Positions 1 through 11,700 of a stretch of DNA of 64,000 bases are shown here, piece by piece (the first letter of the stretch is position 1; each line of letters begins with the position of its first letter). The notes beneath the pieces were generated by a model. The model had not been told where the DNA came from and made no database searches. It was given only the letters and a program-made list of their open reading frames with translations. Source of the stretch: Diprion similis (taxonomy: Eukaryota; Arthropoda; Insecta; Hymenoptera; Diprionidae); the NCBI RefSeq assembly GCF_021155765.1, contig NC_060114.1, positions 13,091,501 through 13,155,500 on the forward strand. The letters are read 5' to 3'. Position numbers and translations under genes: made by a program.

Positions 1-930
1 CTTTTTCACCCGTACGTTCTCTTTGCGACACGGGATAATTTTTCAGAAGCATATTTGAGGTCGTGAGGTCCCCGTGAATTATGTTTTTTGAATGTAATCT
101 GGCAACAGCAGATCCAACTTGCTCCGCAACGTAAGTTATCAAACAACCCACATTTTCTTTGTCAGAGATATTAGTGTCTATGTAATCTTTTAACGTGATT
201 GCGTCATTGATATACTCCATATATATACGACGCCGATCAAAATCGACTAAGAATAATGCTGGTGTTTTTACACCTGTAATGAAAGCAAAAAAATTAGCAT
301 AATTACCAAATATGATATCAGAAACAACATTGCAAACTTACTGTTCTGACTTGAGAAATATGAAAAATGTTCAGCAAATTTTGTGAAAAGTTTGATAAAT
401 TCCGGTAGTAATATAATACAATGGACATTCTTAGATAGCAAGAATAAAAAGGGATTTCGAATTTATTTTGCAGTAAGAGTGTAGTAGAAAGTTCTCTCTA
501 AAAGTAAATCTCGAGCCGTATTACAAATAAAATCAGATCTCTACAACGATAGGAACAATACGGGTTCCAAATTTATTGATTATTGTTCACATGTACAAAT
601 TTCTCAGTAATACGGGGATTTGATTTTTTGCTATCAATATAGTATTAAAAAAAAATCAGGTTCACGGATATTTTGTTATTGTTTAGTAAAAGAAATATTT
701 TTCATTCAAGTTATCATCATACCGGCTGCCTTGGCACGAACAATCGCGCGTGCTTCGCCCTTGGTTCTATCTTTGGTCAGGAGCGTGTCTAGATCAGGAT
801 GTCTGTATTTTTTAACAAATCTTTCTTTAATTAGGGCTGGTCGGCCAAGATACGTTCCTTTAAATAGTCGGGCTTCAGCGCCTTGTTTAACAATTTCAAA
901 TCCTTTTATTTCTATCGTATTTGGACCCAT
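1..930 (-). CDS. TP53RK: EKC/KEOPS complex kinase TP53RK (Bud32/PRPK), 5' part only
   Basis: Two minus-strand exons, 930-723 and 273-1, join in phase across a GT-AG intron (274-722); the gene runs off the left edge. The start is the ATG at 930-928. The N-terminal lobe shows the Bud32 hallmarks: a glycine-poor loop (QGAEARLF), the invariant lysine in LIKERFVKKYRHP, and the HPDLDTLLTKDRTKGEAR helix typical of these small atypical kinases. Exon 2 adds LFLVDFDRRRIYMEYI and the catalytic-loop signature HGDLTTSNMLL (HGD instead of HRD, as in Bud32). The DFG segment lies outside the window. Known role: Bud32 works with Kae1/OSGEP as kinase/ATPase of the KEOPS complex that makes t6A37 in tRNAs. The gene is head-to-head with the MADF-BESS gene. 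Confidence 0.95.
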
Positions 931-1717
931 GTTTCTGTGAAATAAAAAAATTTGTTTTCAAACTTTTACCGTACCTCCCGTAAATAGGCAATAAAATCAT
1001 CATCAATTCTTATTTCGATCCTACATTCTTGGCGCGTGCGACCACCTCACGACTTTGCGTTTAATTTTTTTCGCTAAAACGTGGTTAAATATAGGAGAAT
1101 CCACGATCAAAACTTAGTAAAAAAGTAAACAAACTAATTTCTCTTCCGCGATTTTGCCGTAAGTCACCTTGCAGCGAGTTATGAGCGTCGTTATAACGGT
1201 GTCCGGTGAAAATCGGATACCTTAATCGGGAACACCCGATACATAACAGTCGGACGCAAAACGTTCAGGAAAGCCTCGACAAAAACAAAGTAACAATACC
1301 TAGAATATTTTCAGAATCCCATTGCGAGGTACAAACTATCGATTCTTCCAGATTCTGCATGCATTTTTTAAGATTGAATTACGGTTAAACCTTCCGTTGC
1401 GATGTAAATATTGGTCGCCCGAACGGCAGAGTGAAAAGGAACGTGAATGCGCGGCCCTGGTCCGGCTGTTGTAGCTATAGCAGCTTCCCTGCTAGCGCTA
1501 GCGTTGTATGGGCGAATCGATCGTTACTTGGCGTCCTGCGCGCTAATCGCTATCCCGCCGCTATCTGCGCTAGTATTCGCTCGTGCATCGCTCGGACCGG
1601 TTTTGCATGAATATCAAGAACCGTCGAATGCTTCCGAGTTCGGGAAGAGAAAAAACGGAGCGATTTATATCGGAAAAAATAGGCCGAATACAAGAACGGA
1701 AAAATACGGCAGAAAAA
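931..1717. promoter_or_regulatory. Head-to-head promoter and 5' leaders of TP53RK and the MADF-BESS gene
   Basis: About 0.8 kb separates two divergently read start codons (TP53RK ATG at 930 on minus, MADF-BESS ATG at 1718 on plus). It has to hold both promoters and leaders. The part from about 1430 to 1620 is more GC-rich than its surroundings. I see no clear TATA box. Shared regulation is inference from the arrangement only. Confidence 0.5.
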
Positions 1718-1761
1718 ATGAGGGACGAAGTGAAAATGGACGCGAATCGCTTGATAGCTGA
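1447..1761 (+). other. Upstream open frame overlapping the MADF-BESS start
   Basis: A 104-codon frame starts at ATG 1447 and ends at 1761, overlapping the proposed MADF-BESS start (1718) in another frame. Residues 5-45 are strongly hydrophobic (AAIA/LLALAL and ALIAIPPLSALVFA patches) and the rest is basic and polar. If transcription begins upstream of 1447 it would act as an overlapping uORF. I do not recognise the peptide, and it may be chance in a GC-richer leader. Confidence 0.2.
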
Positions 1762-3810
1762 AGTTTACAAGAGACCGGCCCTCTGGAACCAAAGACACAT
1801 TTCCTACCATAACCGCGAAGTAACTAACCGCGTTTGGATGGAAATTGCCACGATTTTTAAGCTTCCACGTACGTATCTATCCGCCTACCTAATATCCCGA
1901 AACAAACGCCAAAAACCCCAGCCCGCCAAACGCAAACCTCTTTCTCTTATCTCGCACCAAAAATCATACAACTATGCCATCGGCAATCACAGCTGTACGC
2001 ACGCAACCAGGTTTGCGCTGTTTTACATACGGTACTCGCAACTCTTTCCAAACACTCTTCTCGCCGAGGTTCCTCACCCATCGATTTCATTTCATCCTCC
2101 TTTTCGCCTTAAAAACGTCCTCACGCGATCGTTACGTGCGTATAAAATCCCCTCCCTTCGACAATTCAAGCGACTAGCACGAGATTATGTGTCAACGGTA
2201 CAACTGAAATATCCGATGCTACCTCATTATATGCTAATCCGTGTTTGAACAATCGGCGAAATTCTCTTCGACACATGTTTCTTGCTCAGCTCATTAGAAT
2301 AAAATCGTATTTTTACGGAAAATTCACTTTAGGATAAACATGCTCACAGATTATCGCATATATTCAAGTTGAGAACCCTGACTTCACGCTCTAGCTTCTC
2401 CGTGGTCTCAAACGCTCATCCTCAACGAAAAGGAGAAAATGATTACCTAGCGAGTGGTTGCGACAGAGACTCAACGCAGACGCGAAGGGGAGGGGCGGAG
2501 ATAATCGATCGCGCTAGTGTTCGCTATAGCGAATGCAGCAACAGCGACGTGCATAGTCTTTATACTCTGTAGGAGTATATAGACTTTAGACTCTATAGGA
2601 GGTCTGTTAGAAAACCGTGTTTTCTGTTATGAACGAAATCACGATGTTGTAGGTTTACGACTCGACTTCGAACTTTGGAATGGGGAAAACTACCGGAAAC
2701 CGAATGACATTAAATAGATCTAGAGCAGCCTGAGCTGTAGAAGCATTATACACATTCTAAGTTTTTGAAATCTCACTAGTAAGTCTAATTTAACGATACA
2801 AAATACTGACCAAATCGAAAGTAATGATCATCACAGTTTTCAAAATACAACAAGCTTTCTTAACCTCTCGTCATTGTGCGAGTAGATGCATTCGGCCACG
2901 GACAACTATGTACAAAACACCTGGTCACACGCTAGTGCTGCCATCTAGTGCAATTGAATAGAAGCGCCGTGAACTTTCGCAGTAGCTGGGCGGGAAAATA
3001 TTTAGAGAAGACAGACTACGCGCAACTAGAAAAGTGTGTTAAGTGTAAGTGGAGCGCTGGCTGATAACTGCAACTTATCTGGGCCATGTTAATAAAAATA
3101 ACTTGGGTCAGCCACTGCTGGACTCTTTGTCAAATAACGAGAGTAATTGTGTGTTTGCAGAACCAGTTCTTAAGGCGAAATGGAAGGGACTGAGAGACAC
3201 TTTCCGAGCAGAATTGAAGAAGGAACAAGTGTACCGAAAGAGTAAATACCATAGAAATCGACCGGTGTGGATACATTATAAGAATCTTCAATTTCTGAAG
3301 GAACAAATGTTACCACGACCGCCGATTTGGGAAAGAAATAGGCGCGAAAACGTTGAGGAAACCGATACGAGTGAGAATGAAAATCTGTTGCAAGAGGACA
3401 CTCAGGAGGCACTCTCCGAACACGTCATGTCAATAGACGGAAACGACTCTGGTAAAGTGGATTCTGTAAACCAAGTCGAGGTCAAGCAAGAACCAGAAGA
3501 GAATTTTGAAAACCTTGAGTTTCAAAGTGTCTCAGAAAATTTCGGTGACAACGAAATGATGCTCCAAAATATTTCTCCTGAACAAGTTCTAATGGCTGGA
3601 TCAGATTCGAATATCAGTTTGACCGTTGATCCTTTAGAAGCAAGTCGATGTGACGATAATTACTATTTTTTAATGAGTCTACTTCCCCACATTCGAACTC
3701 TACCCGCGGAAAAAAGAATGTGGCTGCGAATTCAGATGCAAGAATTGGTGTATAAAGAGGTTTATAAAAAAAGCAATGCCGATGGAGCGGAATTGACGAA
3801 AAGTTCGTGA
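1718..3810 (+). CDS. MADF-BESS domain DNA-binding protein
   Basis: Two exons, 1718-1868 and 3161-3810, separated by a 1292-bp GT-AG intron (donor GTACGT, acceptor TTTGCAG). The join gives KLPQPVLKAKWKGLRDTF in frame, which rebuilds an uninterrupted MADF domain (about residues 7-95): LIAEVYKRPALW, HISYHNREV, W-MEIA, then AKWKGLRDTFRAEL. An acidic linker follows, with a possible SUMO-type site (VKQEPEE), then a C-terminal BESS-like motif (FLMSLLPHIRTLPAEKRMWLR). With this start the protein is 266 aa. MADF domains are Myb/SANT-like DNA-binding modules and BESS mediates protein contacts, so a nuclear transcriptional regulator is expected. The frame stays open upstream to 1583, so starts at 1583 or 1736 are also possible. 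Target genes cannot be inferred. Confidence 0.88.
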
Positions 3811-4066
3811 ATATTGTTACAATTTAAGGAGCGAAGACTTTTTTCATTAATGTACATTTTTCACTTTGTATTTAAATTATAATATTAGTTCTAAGTCATG
3901 CATTTCAACGAGCCTTGATGCAGCTCTATTTTATTATTGTAATATAATTATTGCAAGTATTAAAAACCTGATCTCTCATACATCTTTAACAGGATGTCAT
4001 AAACGAGTGTCATCATTTGAAATCCAATGTCACCTGTGATGCATAATGTCGTTCTTTCTAAATTAA

Positions 4067-4162
4067 ATGGGTACTTGCTGGAAGTACTGCAATACTAAAG
4101 GTGCAAAAAGTGTTCGGTTTTTCAAAAATTTTCCAAGAAAACATCTGGAATTCTTAGACTAG
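4067..4162 (+). pseudogene. Possible THAP zinc-finger remnant
   Basis: A short frame starting at ATG 4067 encodes CWKYCNTKG, then SVRFFKNFPRK, before a stop at 4160-4162. The spacing Cys-x3-Cys followed by an F-x-K-FP core matches the N-terminal half of THAP domains, which occur in P-element transposases and derived cellular proteins. The rest of a THAP domain (a tryptophan, then Cys-x2-His) is not readable in one frame downstream; broken frames up to about 4330 contain scattered matching residues. A decayed fragment is the most I would claim. Confidence 0.3.
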
Positions 4163-4864
4163 TAGTTACTCGATGGTGGTAGCATCTTACGTGAAACAAG
4201 TTAAAGAACGCAACGTCGGAGATAAACAGTAATTCCAAAGCCATGCGAGTCTTTTTAGTTCTGAAGCGAATGTTTTTTTCGGCAGTTTTGACGTAAATGT
4301 ATAAATCACACGAATGCTCGATATGGAAGAGGTCTAACCGCCTGTATGTAGGCAACTATCTCCACTGATGGAACGCGTCTACACGCAATGCCGACAGGAA
4401 TATCCAACAACTTTTTTGTTTCGTGCGAGAATAACGCCAAGAAATGTATGCCTGCAATAACTGGTTATTGAATGACACGAATTCATTTTCTGGCATTAAT
4501 ATTATTACGATAAGACAAAACTTTCTTCAGATATTCGTGTTCGTCATTCTATTATACCTATAGAATGGCGCTACCAATAGCTTTTTCGCGTTAGTCATCC
4601 GTAAGCGTAGGTATTATTCAAAATAAGTGATATTGCGCTCAGATCGTAAAGCATACTCTAGATTATTGTTAATCCGAGTTCAGGTCCCAATAAACGAAAC
4701 TTAAACTGACGGATTTTGTTAACTCAACCGCTTCCCCGCTACTTAACTCGATTGTATGTTACATCGCGTGATTCCACATTGCAACGAACTACTTTGATAC
4801 AAACCTAAATATTTGAGCAGCGCGTAAAGATTCGGCTGTTAAATTGGCGGTCACAATACGAAAT

Positions 4865-4948
4865 CCAGTGATTTCATTGGCCTATTCCGTTAGATCCGGT
4901 CATTGAAATCACTTGGCGTTGACTGAAGAATATATCTTCAGTCAACGC
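4865..4948. repeat. Two adjacent hairpins upstream of ANKRD54
   Basis: The first is an imperfect inverted repeat: CCAGTGATTTCATTGG at 4865-4880 against CATTGAAATCACTTGG ending at 4915. Directly after it lies a perfect one with 14-bp arms, 4916-4929 and 4935-4948, around a 5-base loop (arm GCGTTGACTGAAGA). Twelve bases of that arm recur in a hairpin at 44335-44365. Confidence 0.7.
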
Positions 4949-5689
4949 ACTTGGTGTCAATTTGTGTCAGAAAATTGGTTTATAAGAAAAGCGCCTTTAC
5001 ATGCAAACAATTGCGGCCATTTGGGAGCTTACGAGCGCTCTTGTGAATGGACCGCTGGATCGAATTAGACATTACGAACGCACCCATAGAACCCGTAAAA
5101 GTCTATTACCTTATTGTTACAGAGGCTTATGCATTAAGTCAAATATGTGTTACACAGCTGTTTCGGAAAAAATTACTCAACAATTGTGCGAAGTCGATGT
5201 ATGAACTATCCTCCTATATTCTTCTGACCCGTTGCGCATACGTACGCTCGATGCGCTCGATGTATTATTCCCGTTTCTATGAAATTCCCTATAGGCGGCA
5301 CTGTGACCGGTATAGAAATTTCTCGTTACTTGGTCGAGAATATCTGAGAAGCCTGCAGAAGGTGAGTTGGCCAGACTGTAAAGAGAATCGAGGTGAGCCG
5401 CAGCCCGCTTCACAGCTGTTGTTATTATTCTCTCATTTGCCTCTCGTACATGTTCCAGTTAGTTAAAACGCCATCGATATACGTAACTCGGCATACACAC
5501 ATACCGACGACACACTTGTCAGGAGAATAATAATGGTGATATCGCCGTGGTGCAGCTTGGTTCAGAATCAGCTGAGTTTTGTTTGAAAGGGAAATAAAAC
5601 GGGAAGAATACTCGAAAAGCATATCGCGACAAAAAAGAAACCGTCGAACACCTTGCTGTTGTGTAACAAACATCACGCACAGATGTAAA

Positions 5690-8600
5690 ATGACTTCTGT
5701 CGACTCCGGGGTTGAGACTGGTAACGATTCGAACGACAGCTCCGTCACCCACGAGAACAACGTCGCCGCGAATTTCAATCCTCCCCAGGGATCAAATGCT
5801 GGTAACAATAACGCGGGCAGTCATTTTCCCAATGTTGAAGTTGGACCTTCTCGTCCTCTGGGATTACCCATTGCTTCGATTTGCCCCGGCTTGACCAGCA
5901 ATGCTGATGGTCAAGGTACTTCGGTACCTAGTACCTCCGGACCTTTGGTATTGCACGCCAATGCCGAGCCTACGAAGGTATGCCAATGTTATTAATAGTC
6001 TGCAAGAGGCATCAACAATATACTGCGCTTTACTATTCCATAATAATTATCAAATTACGAACCGTCCTTTTCTAGTACTCAAAACGTTCTTAGTTTTACT
6101 TATCTATTGCGCGCATGCAAACACTTTTCTATATGCTTACCTAATGGTACAGATTTATATTTACCGTGGGAGACAATTGCTATTAGTACATATAGTATCT
6201 CACATTTGACTTTGAATTTAGATAGTGTAATTATATCCAAACAGGACGTCAAATTTACTTTTTATAACATTCTCTTTCCATCGTCTTTCAGCATGTGCCC
6301 CCCTTCCTTTTCTCAGAGAAAGTTGAGAAACTTGGGATGCTCTTCATATTTTACTAGCTTTTACTCAAATTCCACGCATACCTCACTTCTCTTTTTTTGA
6401 AACCAAAATATGTTGTTGTGTTCGAGATTTTACAACAATAACATTTCAACAAATTTGTCAATTATATGATGTTTGCTTTTGTACGTAATTTATACTCGTT
6501 AGGTGCTTTGTTTTCTATTTCGCTTTTTTCATTTTTCCATGTATTCAATGCTAGAAGATTTTATACATGCCTGTATAACAACTTATAATATTAATATAAC
6601 AAAAAACTAGGTCATTTGCTTTGCAAATTGATTAATCAGGTTTTTGGTGTCGGTTTTTTTTACCTTCTTATTTCCCATCGCACAACTTATGAGATACTTG
6701 CTGAATTTATAAGATATAATTACTCAATTATACTTCGATTCAGCGATTATGAAATAGAGATGCTTATATCTCACATACGTTTAAGTTGTTCTTTTATATT
6801 TTTATCTTTTCTTAGGCACAAAAGAGAATTTTGATTCAAAGTTGAATAGTGAAAGGTTATTAACAGTAAAAAAATATAATATCGATTACAAAATCATAAG
6901 CTAATAAACAGTAAACTCAATTACATTCATCTCAATGAATTCACAATTAATCAAGATATGGCACATCTAATTGTACCCAAGGAAAACATTTATTAAAACC
7001 TAGAAAATTAAATCTTTTATTCCAATTGTGAGTGCGTGGATGTTTCTTTTGTATGAAAGATAGTAAAAATTATTTCTTTCATCTTGATTATTTCAGGTTT
7101 TAGAGTTCCGCATACCACCGATGTACATAGAGCCACTTTACGGAGCGAATGGTCAACTGCTCAATACAACGATGGAGATTTTAAAAACAAGTGAGTTTGT
7201 ATTTTTCTTAACGTCCTGAAGCTTGGACGAATCAAGTTTTATCGAAAACTCAAATTATCGTTAATTCTAAGTTTCACGGTCGGTATTCAGATATGGGTAA
7301 TAGATGATCACAGCCCTCAGTAAAATTCGTCGGAGTATCCACAGGTGTTAAATGGCTAGTCAGTACTTGTAACAATTCCAGTTTTCGATCAAGCTTTGAT
7401 CCATTGAAGTTCCAGTAGTGTTCTTGTTGTATCTGTTCTGTGAACGGTAATGGATGTTGGAAAACGAAGAGCATTTACCTCTAGACACTTTTAATGATCG
7501 ATGAAATTTTTACAAATAAATCGATGCATTTATTTATCGATTGACTTAGATATGCTTTGGTCTCCGCAACGGGCAGGATCAACATACCATAGAAAAATGA
7601 AACTGCATGCCATGCAGCGCAAATCAAAGTTCAGGATGAAAACCTGGCAGGAGTTTCAAGGGCCTCTGGACGAAAGAAAAATGAGACTGGCAGCTGCAAC
7701 AAACAACGTTGAATTGATGAGACGACTGCTAACAAGTGGTGTCTATCCCAATAATCACGACGAACAGGGGAGATCTCCTCTCCACTTGGCATCATCCAGG
7801 TTAGTGCTATAATTCAAGCTTTTCAGTTAGTTCATTTCTGGAATAATAAAAAAGCAAAAACAGATATTTGGTTCTTCAAAAGATTAATCAAATCATACTG
7901 AGTATTAGAATTCATTTCAGAAAAAAATTGATCAACTCAGACAGATTTTTATAATCATAAGTGAGAAAGTAGAATATTCTTCACAATCAAACTGTATTCA
8001 ATTCACTAGTCTTTTACATGTTTATTCCAGCTCTATAAGTAGTAGTATCATAAACGTACGTGCAAATTTCAATAAAATTATCTTATTTTTACAAAAGGTT
8101 CAAATATTTGTAGCAGGATAATCTAATTTACCTTCACGCGCGGATCAGAGATACGAATCAAATTCTCTCTCTAAAAAAACTTGGCAAAGCCCTTGACGAA
8201 TTGTCGAACTTAGCAGAATTTCACAGGACATTTTTTATAGCAAGATTCATACTTTGCGATCTGTTAATTTTATCAAGTTCGTTATCAGCGATATTTGTTT
8301 TCTCGCAATTTCAAGGGGTTACACGGACATAGTGCGTCTATTGTTGGAACACGGTGCAGATCCGAATCAACGTGACTGTCTGGGAAACACGCCTCTTCAC
8401 TTGGCTGCGGTGACAAGTAAAATAGCAGTGGTAACGCTTTTGCTGAAAGCAGGAACGGACGTTCTCTCGTCCGATCAGCACGGACACAACCCTCTTCAAT
8501 TGGCACAGACGAAATTGAGATTATTGCAAAGTTGCAAGGGTTCGGACATGACACGGATCAAAGAAGAGGTGCACAATGTGGTTGGCATGCTGCTCGCATA

Positions 8601-8748
8601 TTTGCAGAGACAAAAAGATGCCAGAGAACAGGTCGAGGCTCTCAGCTCGTTCTGCTCCCGACTATCTCTGTCCAATACTTCGGATGAAATTCAAGGGGAT
8701 GTCAGGGATTTATTGGCTAACATAGATTCTCTCAGTCTTGCAAGTTAG
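5690..8748 (+). CDS. ANKRD54: Ankyrin repeat domain-containing protein 54 (ANKRD54)
   Basis: Four exons, 5690-5977, 7097-7190, 7577-7799 and 8316-8748, all with GT-AG introns and matching phases, give 345 aa. Residues 1-96 are a low-complexity Ser/Asn/Gly/Pro leader. A linker (FRIPPMYIEPLYG) is followed by a basic segment (MQRKSKFRMKTW) that could carry a nuclear localisation signal. Ankyrin repeats run from RKMRLAAATNNVELMRRLL to GHNPLQLAQTKL, including HGADPNQRDCLGNTPLHLAA. The C-terminal helix (LLAYLQRQKD ... DVRDLLANIDSLSL) matches the ANKRD54 C-terminus. In vertebrates ANKRD54 (Liar) shuttles between nucleus and cytoplasm and binds Lyn/Btk-type kinases; the insect role is not known to me. 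The frame is open upstream to 5579, but MTSVDSG at 5690 looks like the natural start. Confidence 0.93.
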
Positions 8749-11700
8749 AAAAAGAGTAGATGATACAATTTGAAACTGAAAATTTTGGATTTCCATTTAT
8801 ATCTATTTTAGTAGTCTATACGTATATTAACGGTGTACCGAGTTTAGCATTGGAGGGAAAGAAAAAAGATGAGAAAAGTACATAAAGCAAAAAAGAAACC
8901 GAAAAATTCCGTCGATATTAAATAATTTGGATTAAATAGTGATTAGAAATTGTTCAAACTTTTAACGTTAATCTAATATTTGATCTAATTTACCGTATGT
9001 GCAAATCGTCAAATACGTATAGAGCTTTGGAAAATACAGGGTGGACATGAAAAGCGTCGTTTTGGCATTTTTTTACAATTGTAAGTATGTGTATGGTATA
9101 CTCCGCCCAGCTGTTTTATTACAGTTTTTTTTCTATTCAACTCTAGCTCTCATTTATTACAGACAAAAATTAAACACAGAAAGATATTGAAAAACGGCTA
9201 TTGAAAAACGGCTGAGCCGAGTCTGTAACGAATCTACGTCGCCCGACTAAAACTCAGATTAAATTGTACGCCTAATATATAATATATTGTGCAACCGATA
9301 CATGCTAGTTGCACATTTTTTTAAAATTGTATATGAAGTTGAAACTCGATAAGATGGTCAATTCGACATTATTGAATTTATAGACGTGTGTAGGATTTAG
9401 CGATGTATTTATTAATTGCATTGTCTAAGAAATGATCTAATTGAAATTCGTTTTCGTTTTCGCTATGTTTTTTCTTCGATCTACATAATGAAAAATTGAA
9501 TTTACATATAATAATGCATGAAATTACTTGGAAGGATGGTTTGAATATAATTATAGTTTTTAGGACTAACGAAAACACGAATTATTATCGTTTTTTGCTG
9601 ATCGGATTTAATGATATAAGTTTTCCTTGGTGATGAGAACAGCAGACTGTGAAAATTTATGTAAATTTCAATCTCATTTAACTTTGGTAGCTTATAGGCA
9701 AGCTACGGTTGAGAGTTTTTGAGTAACATTCGAATTTTTCAAAGAACTACAGTTAAGTGGCGGTCAAATCAGTTGAATCTTGCAAACCGGATATTGCAAT
9801 GAGTTTTCTTTTTACTGGGTTATCCTTCATATTTCATACGAATTTTGGAGGGCCCAACTCTGAAATGCCTGAAAAAATCGCAGATATTTTCAACTCAAAC
9901 TATTCATTTACCATGGAATGGATAACGTTTTAGGATTTACCGTCGCATAGACGAGAGAATCGACTGACTTCGTGTAAATCGTTGTACAAACTGAATAAAA
10001 ATTATAAAATTAAACAATGAATGAAAAAAAAAGTAGTAGATAAATCGCTATAAATCTAGTAGAGTATCGTACGCGGTTACGACGTAATCATACTGGTTTT
10101 AGAGAAAAGTTTAACTCAAAAACTTGAAGTATTGAATTGTATGAACTTTTACTTGCGTGATAAAGTGTTGAAACCCTAAATTTCGCCATAAATTATCAAT
10201 GTATGTGATTTAAGCAATTCATATCCCAGCCCTACCACCTACTAAAAGTTCCCAAAACTCACCTCATACTCACCACATTACATATAATGATTTAATTTAT
10301 GAAATTAATATGAATTACGGGTGGTGTTAAGTTGATAAGTTTTATAAAAGTTTTATCGATTTTTTAAGAACAAACTGATAGTAGCGCAAGGATGCCTCAA
10401 TTTACATAACACGCATGTATGAAAAGTTGGAAAAACAGAAGTTGCCGATTATGTGTGCTGTTTTTCACTCACACATCTGTGTCTTTGTAGTAGGTACGTA
10501 GTTTATTCTGCAAACATGTAATCGTATATATAAGTTAAGTAACTTTAATACTGCGATCCCGAGCGTTATTATTTAAAGGAGTTGTAATTTTCATTTTTCT
10601 TATATATACAGCCTATATGTATACATGTATGATAGTTGAAGATTTTGCTCATTATTGTTATGTATTACTGTTGCAGCAGTCAGCTTCATTTCTTATTACG
10701 ATCATTGAGTTGTATGTAATTATTTGATTGGTTTTTAAAAAAATTTTTTTTTTTTTTTTTAATTATTTTTGTAATCAACTTTTTTTTCCAAAAGCTGTAC
10801 ATAACTGATGTAGTATGATCAATGCATCATTTGTACATATAATACTATATTCTATACTGTAATTAGATATTACACGCGTATAATTATACGATAACTATCT
10901 CTATTAAGAAATAATTGAACACAAATATATATAAATATATGTACTATCTTGTGTAAGCTTCAGCAAGCCTGATACTTTTATCGATAAAAAAAAAAATTTT
11001 TACTCTGTAATTCTTATAAAATATCGATTGAACTGAAAATACAGATAAACGTCTTACTTCTCAATAAAGTGATACGAACGTTTCATTAAAAAACTTTTGT
11101 TCTCGTGTTGATCATTTGAGTTTACAATAAATTCATAAAAAAAAAATGTTTCGCCATTTTGGAAAACTTTGAATGATGAATTCAGATGAACAATAAAACC
11201 GTGACGACTCAAATAAATTTCACTTTTCTCGATGATACTAAAGTGGGAATTGTTTTATGTTGTCGTTTATGACATAATGTTGGAGCAGTTACTCAATAAA
11301 AAGAAGAAACATGAGAACTTACAGTGTTTCGAAAAACACAAGAGTAAACTGTACAACAATATAATAAATTCATAATTTTTATTAATACGACTTATATTTT
11401 AGTTATAATTGCCGTGACATTAGAACGAAGTGCCTGGAATGGCATTGTTTTACAATTATCACTGATAATTTTTTTACTAGTTGTTTTAACAAACAATAAA
11501 ACCAAAAATAACGATAATAAATTTATAAATTGATGAACGTGATTTTCCAGTACATCGCGAAATTGACTAAAAAAAAAAAGACACAAGAGACAATCAAAGC
11601 ACCAAATTTGAATTTACCTTATTTTCCTTAATTATAGAATCAGTTTTTTTTTTTATTATTATTATTTTGGTAATGCTAAAATTTCAAAGAGTGAAGCAAA

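Larger units (their letters stand above)
3811..5689. other. MADF-BESS 3' UTR and intergenic DNA before ANKRD54
   Basis: After the stop at 3810 the DNA is AT-rich. An ATTAAA at 3959-3964 could be the polyadenylation signal. The stretch holds a possible THAP remnant (4067-4162) and a double hairpin (4865-4948). The last several hundred bases must contain the ANKRD54 promoter and leader. No convincing gene is seen otherwise; the short open frames at 5001-5466 show no family resemblance. Confidence 0.5.
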
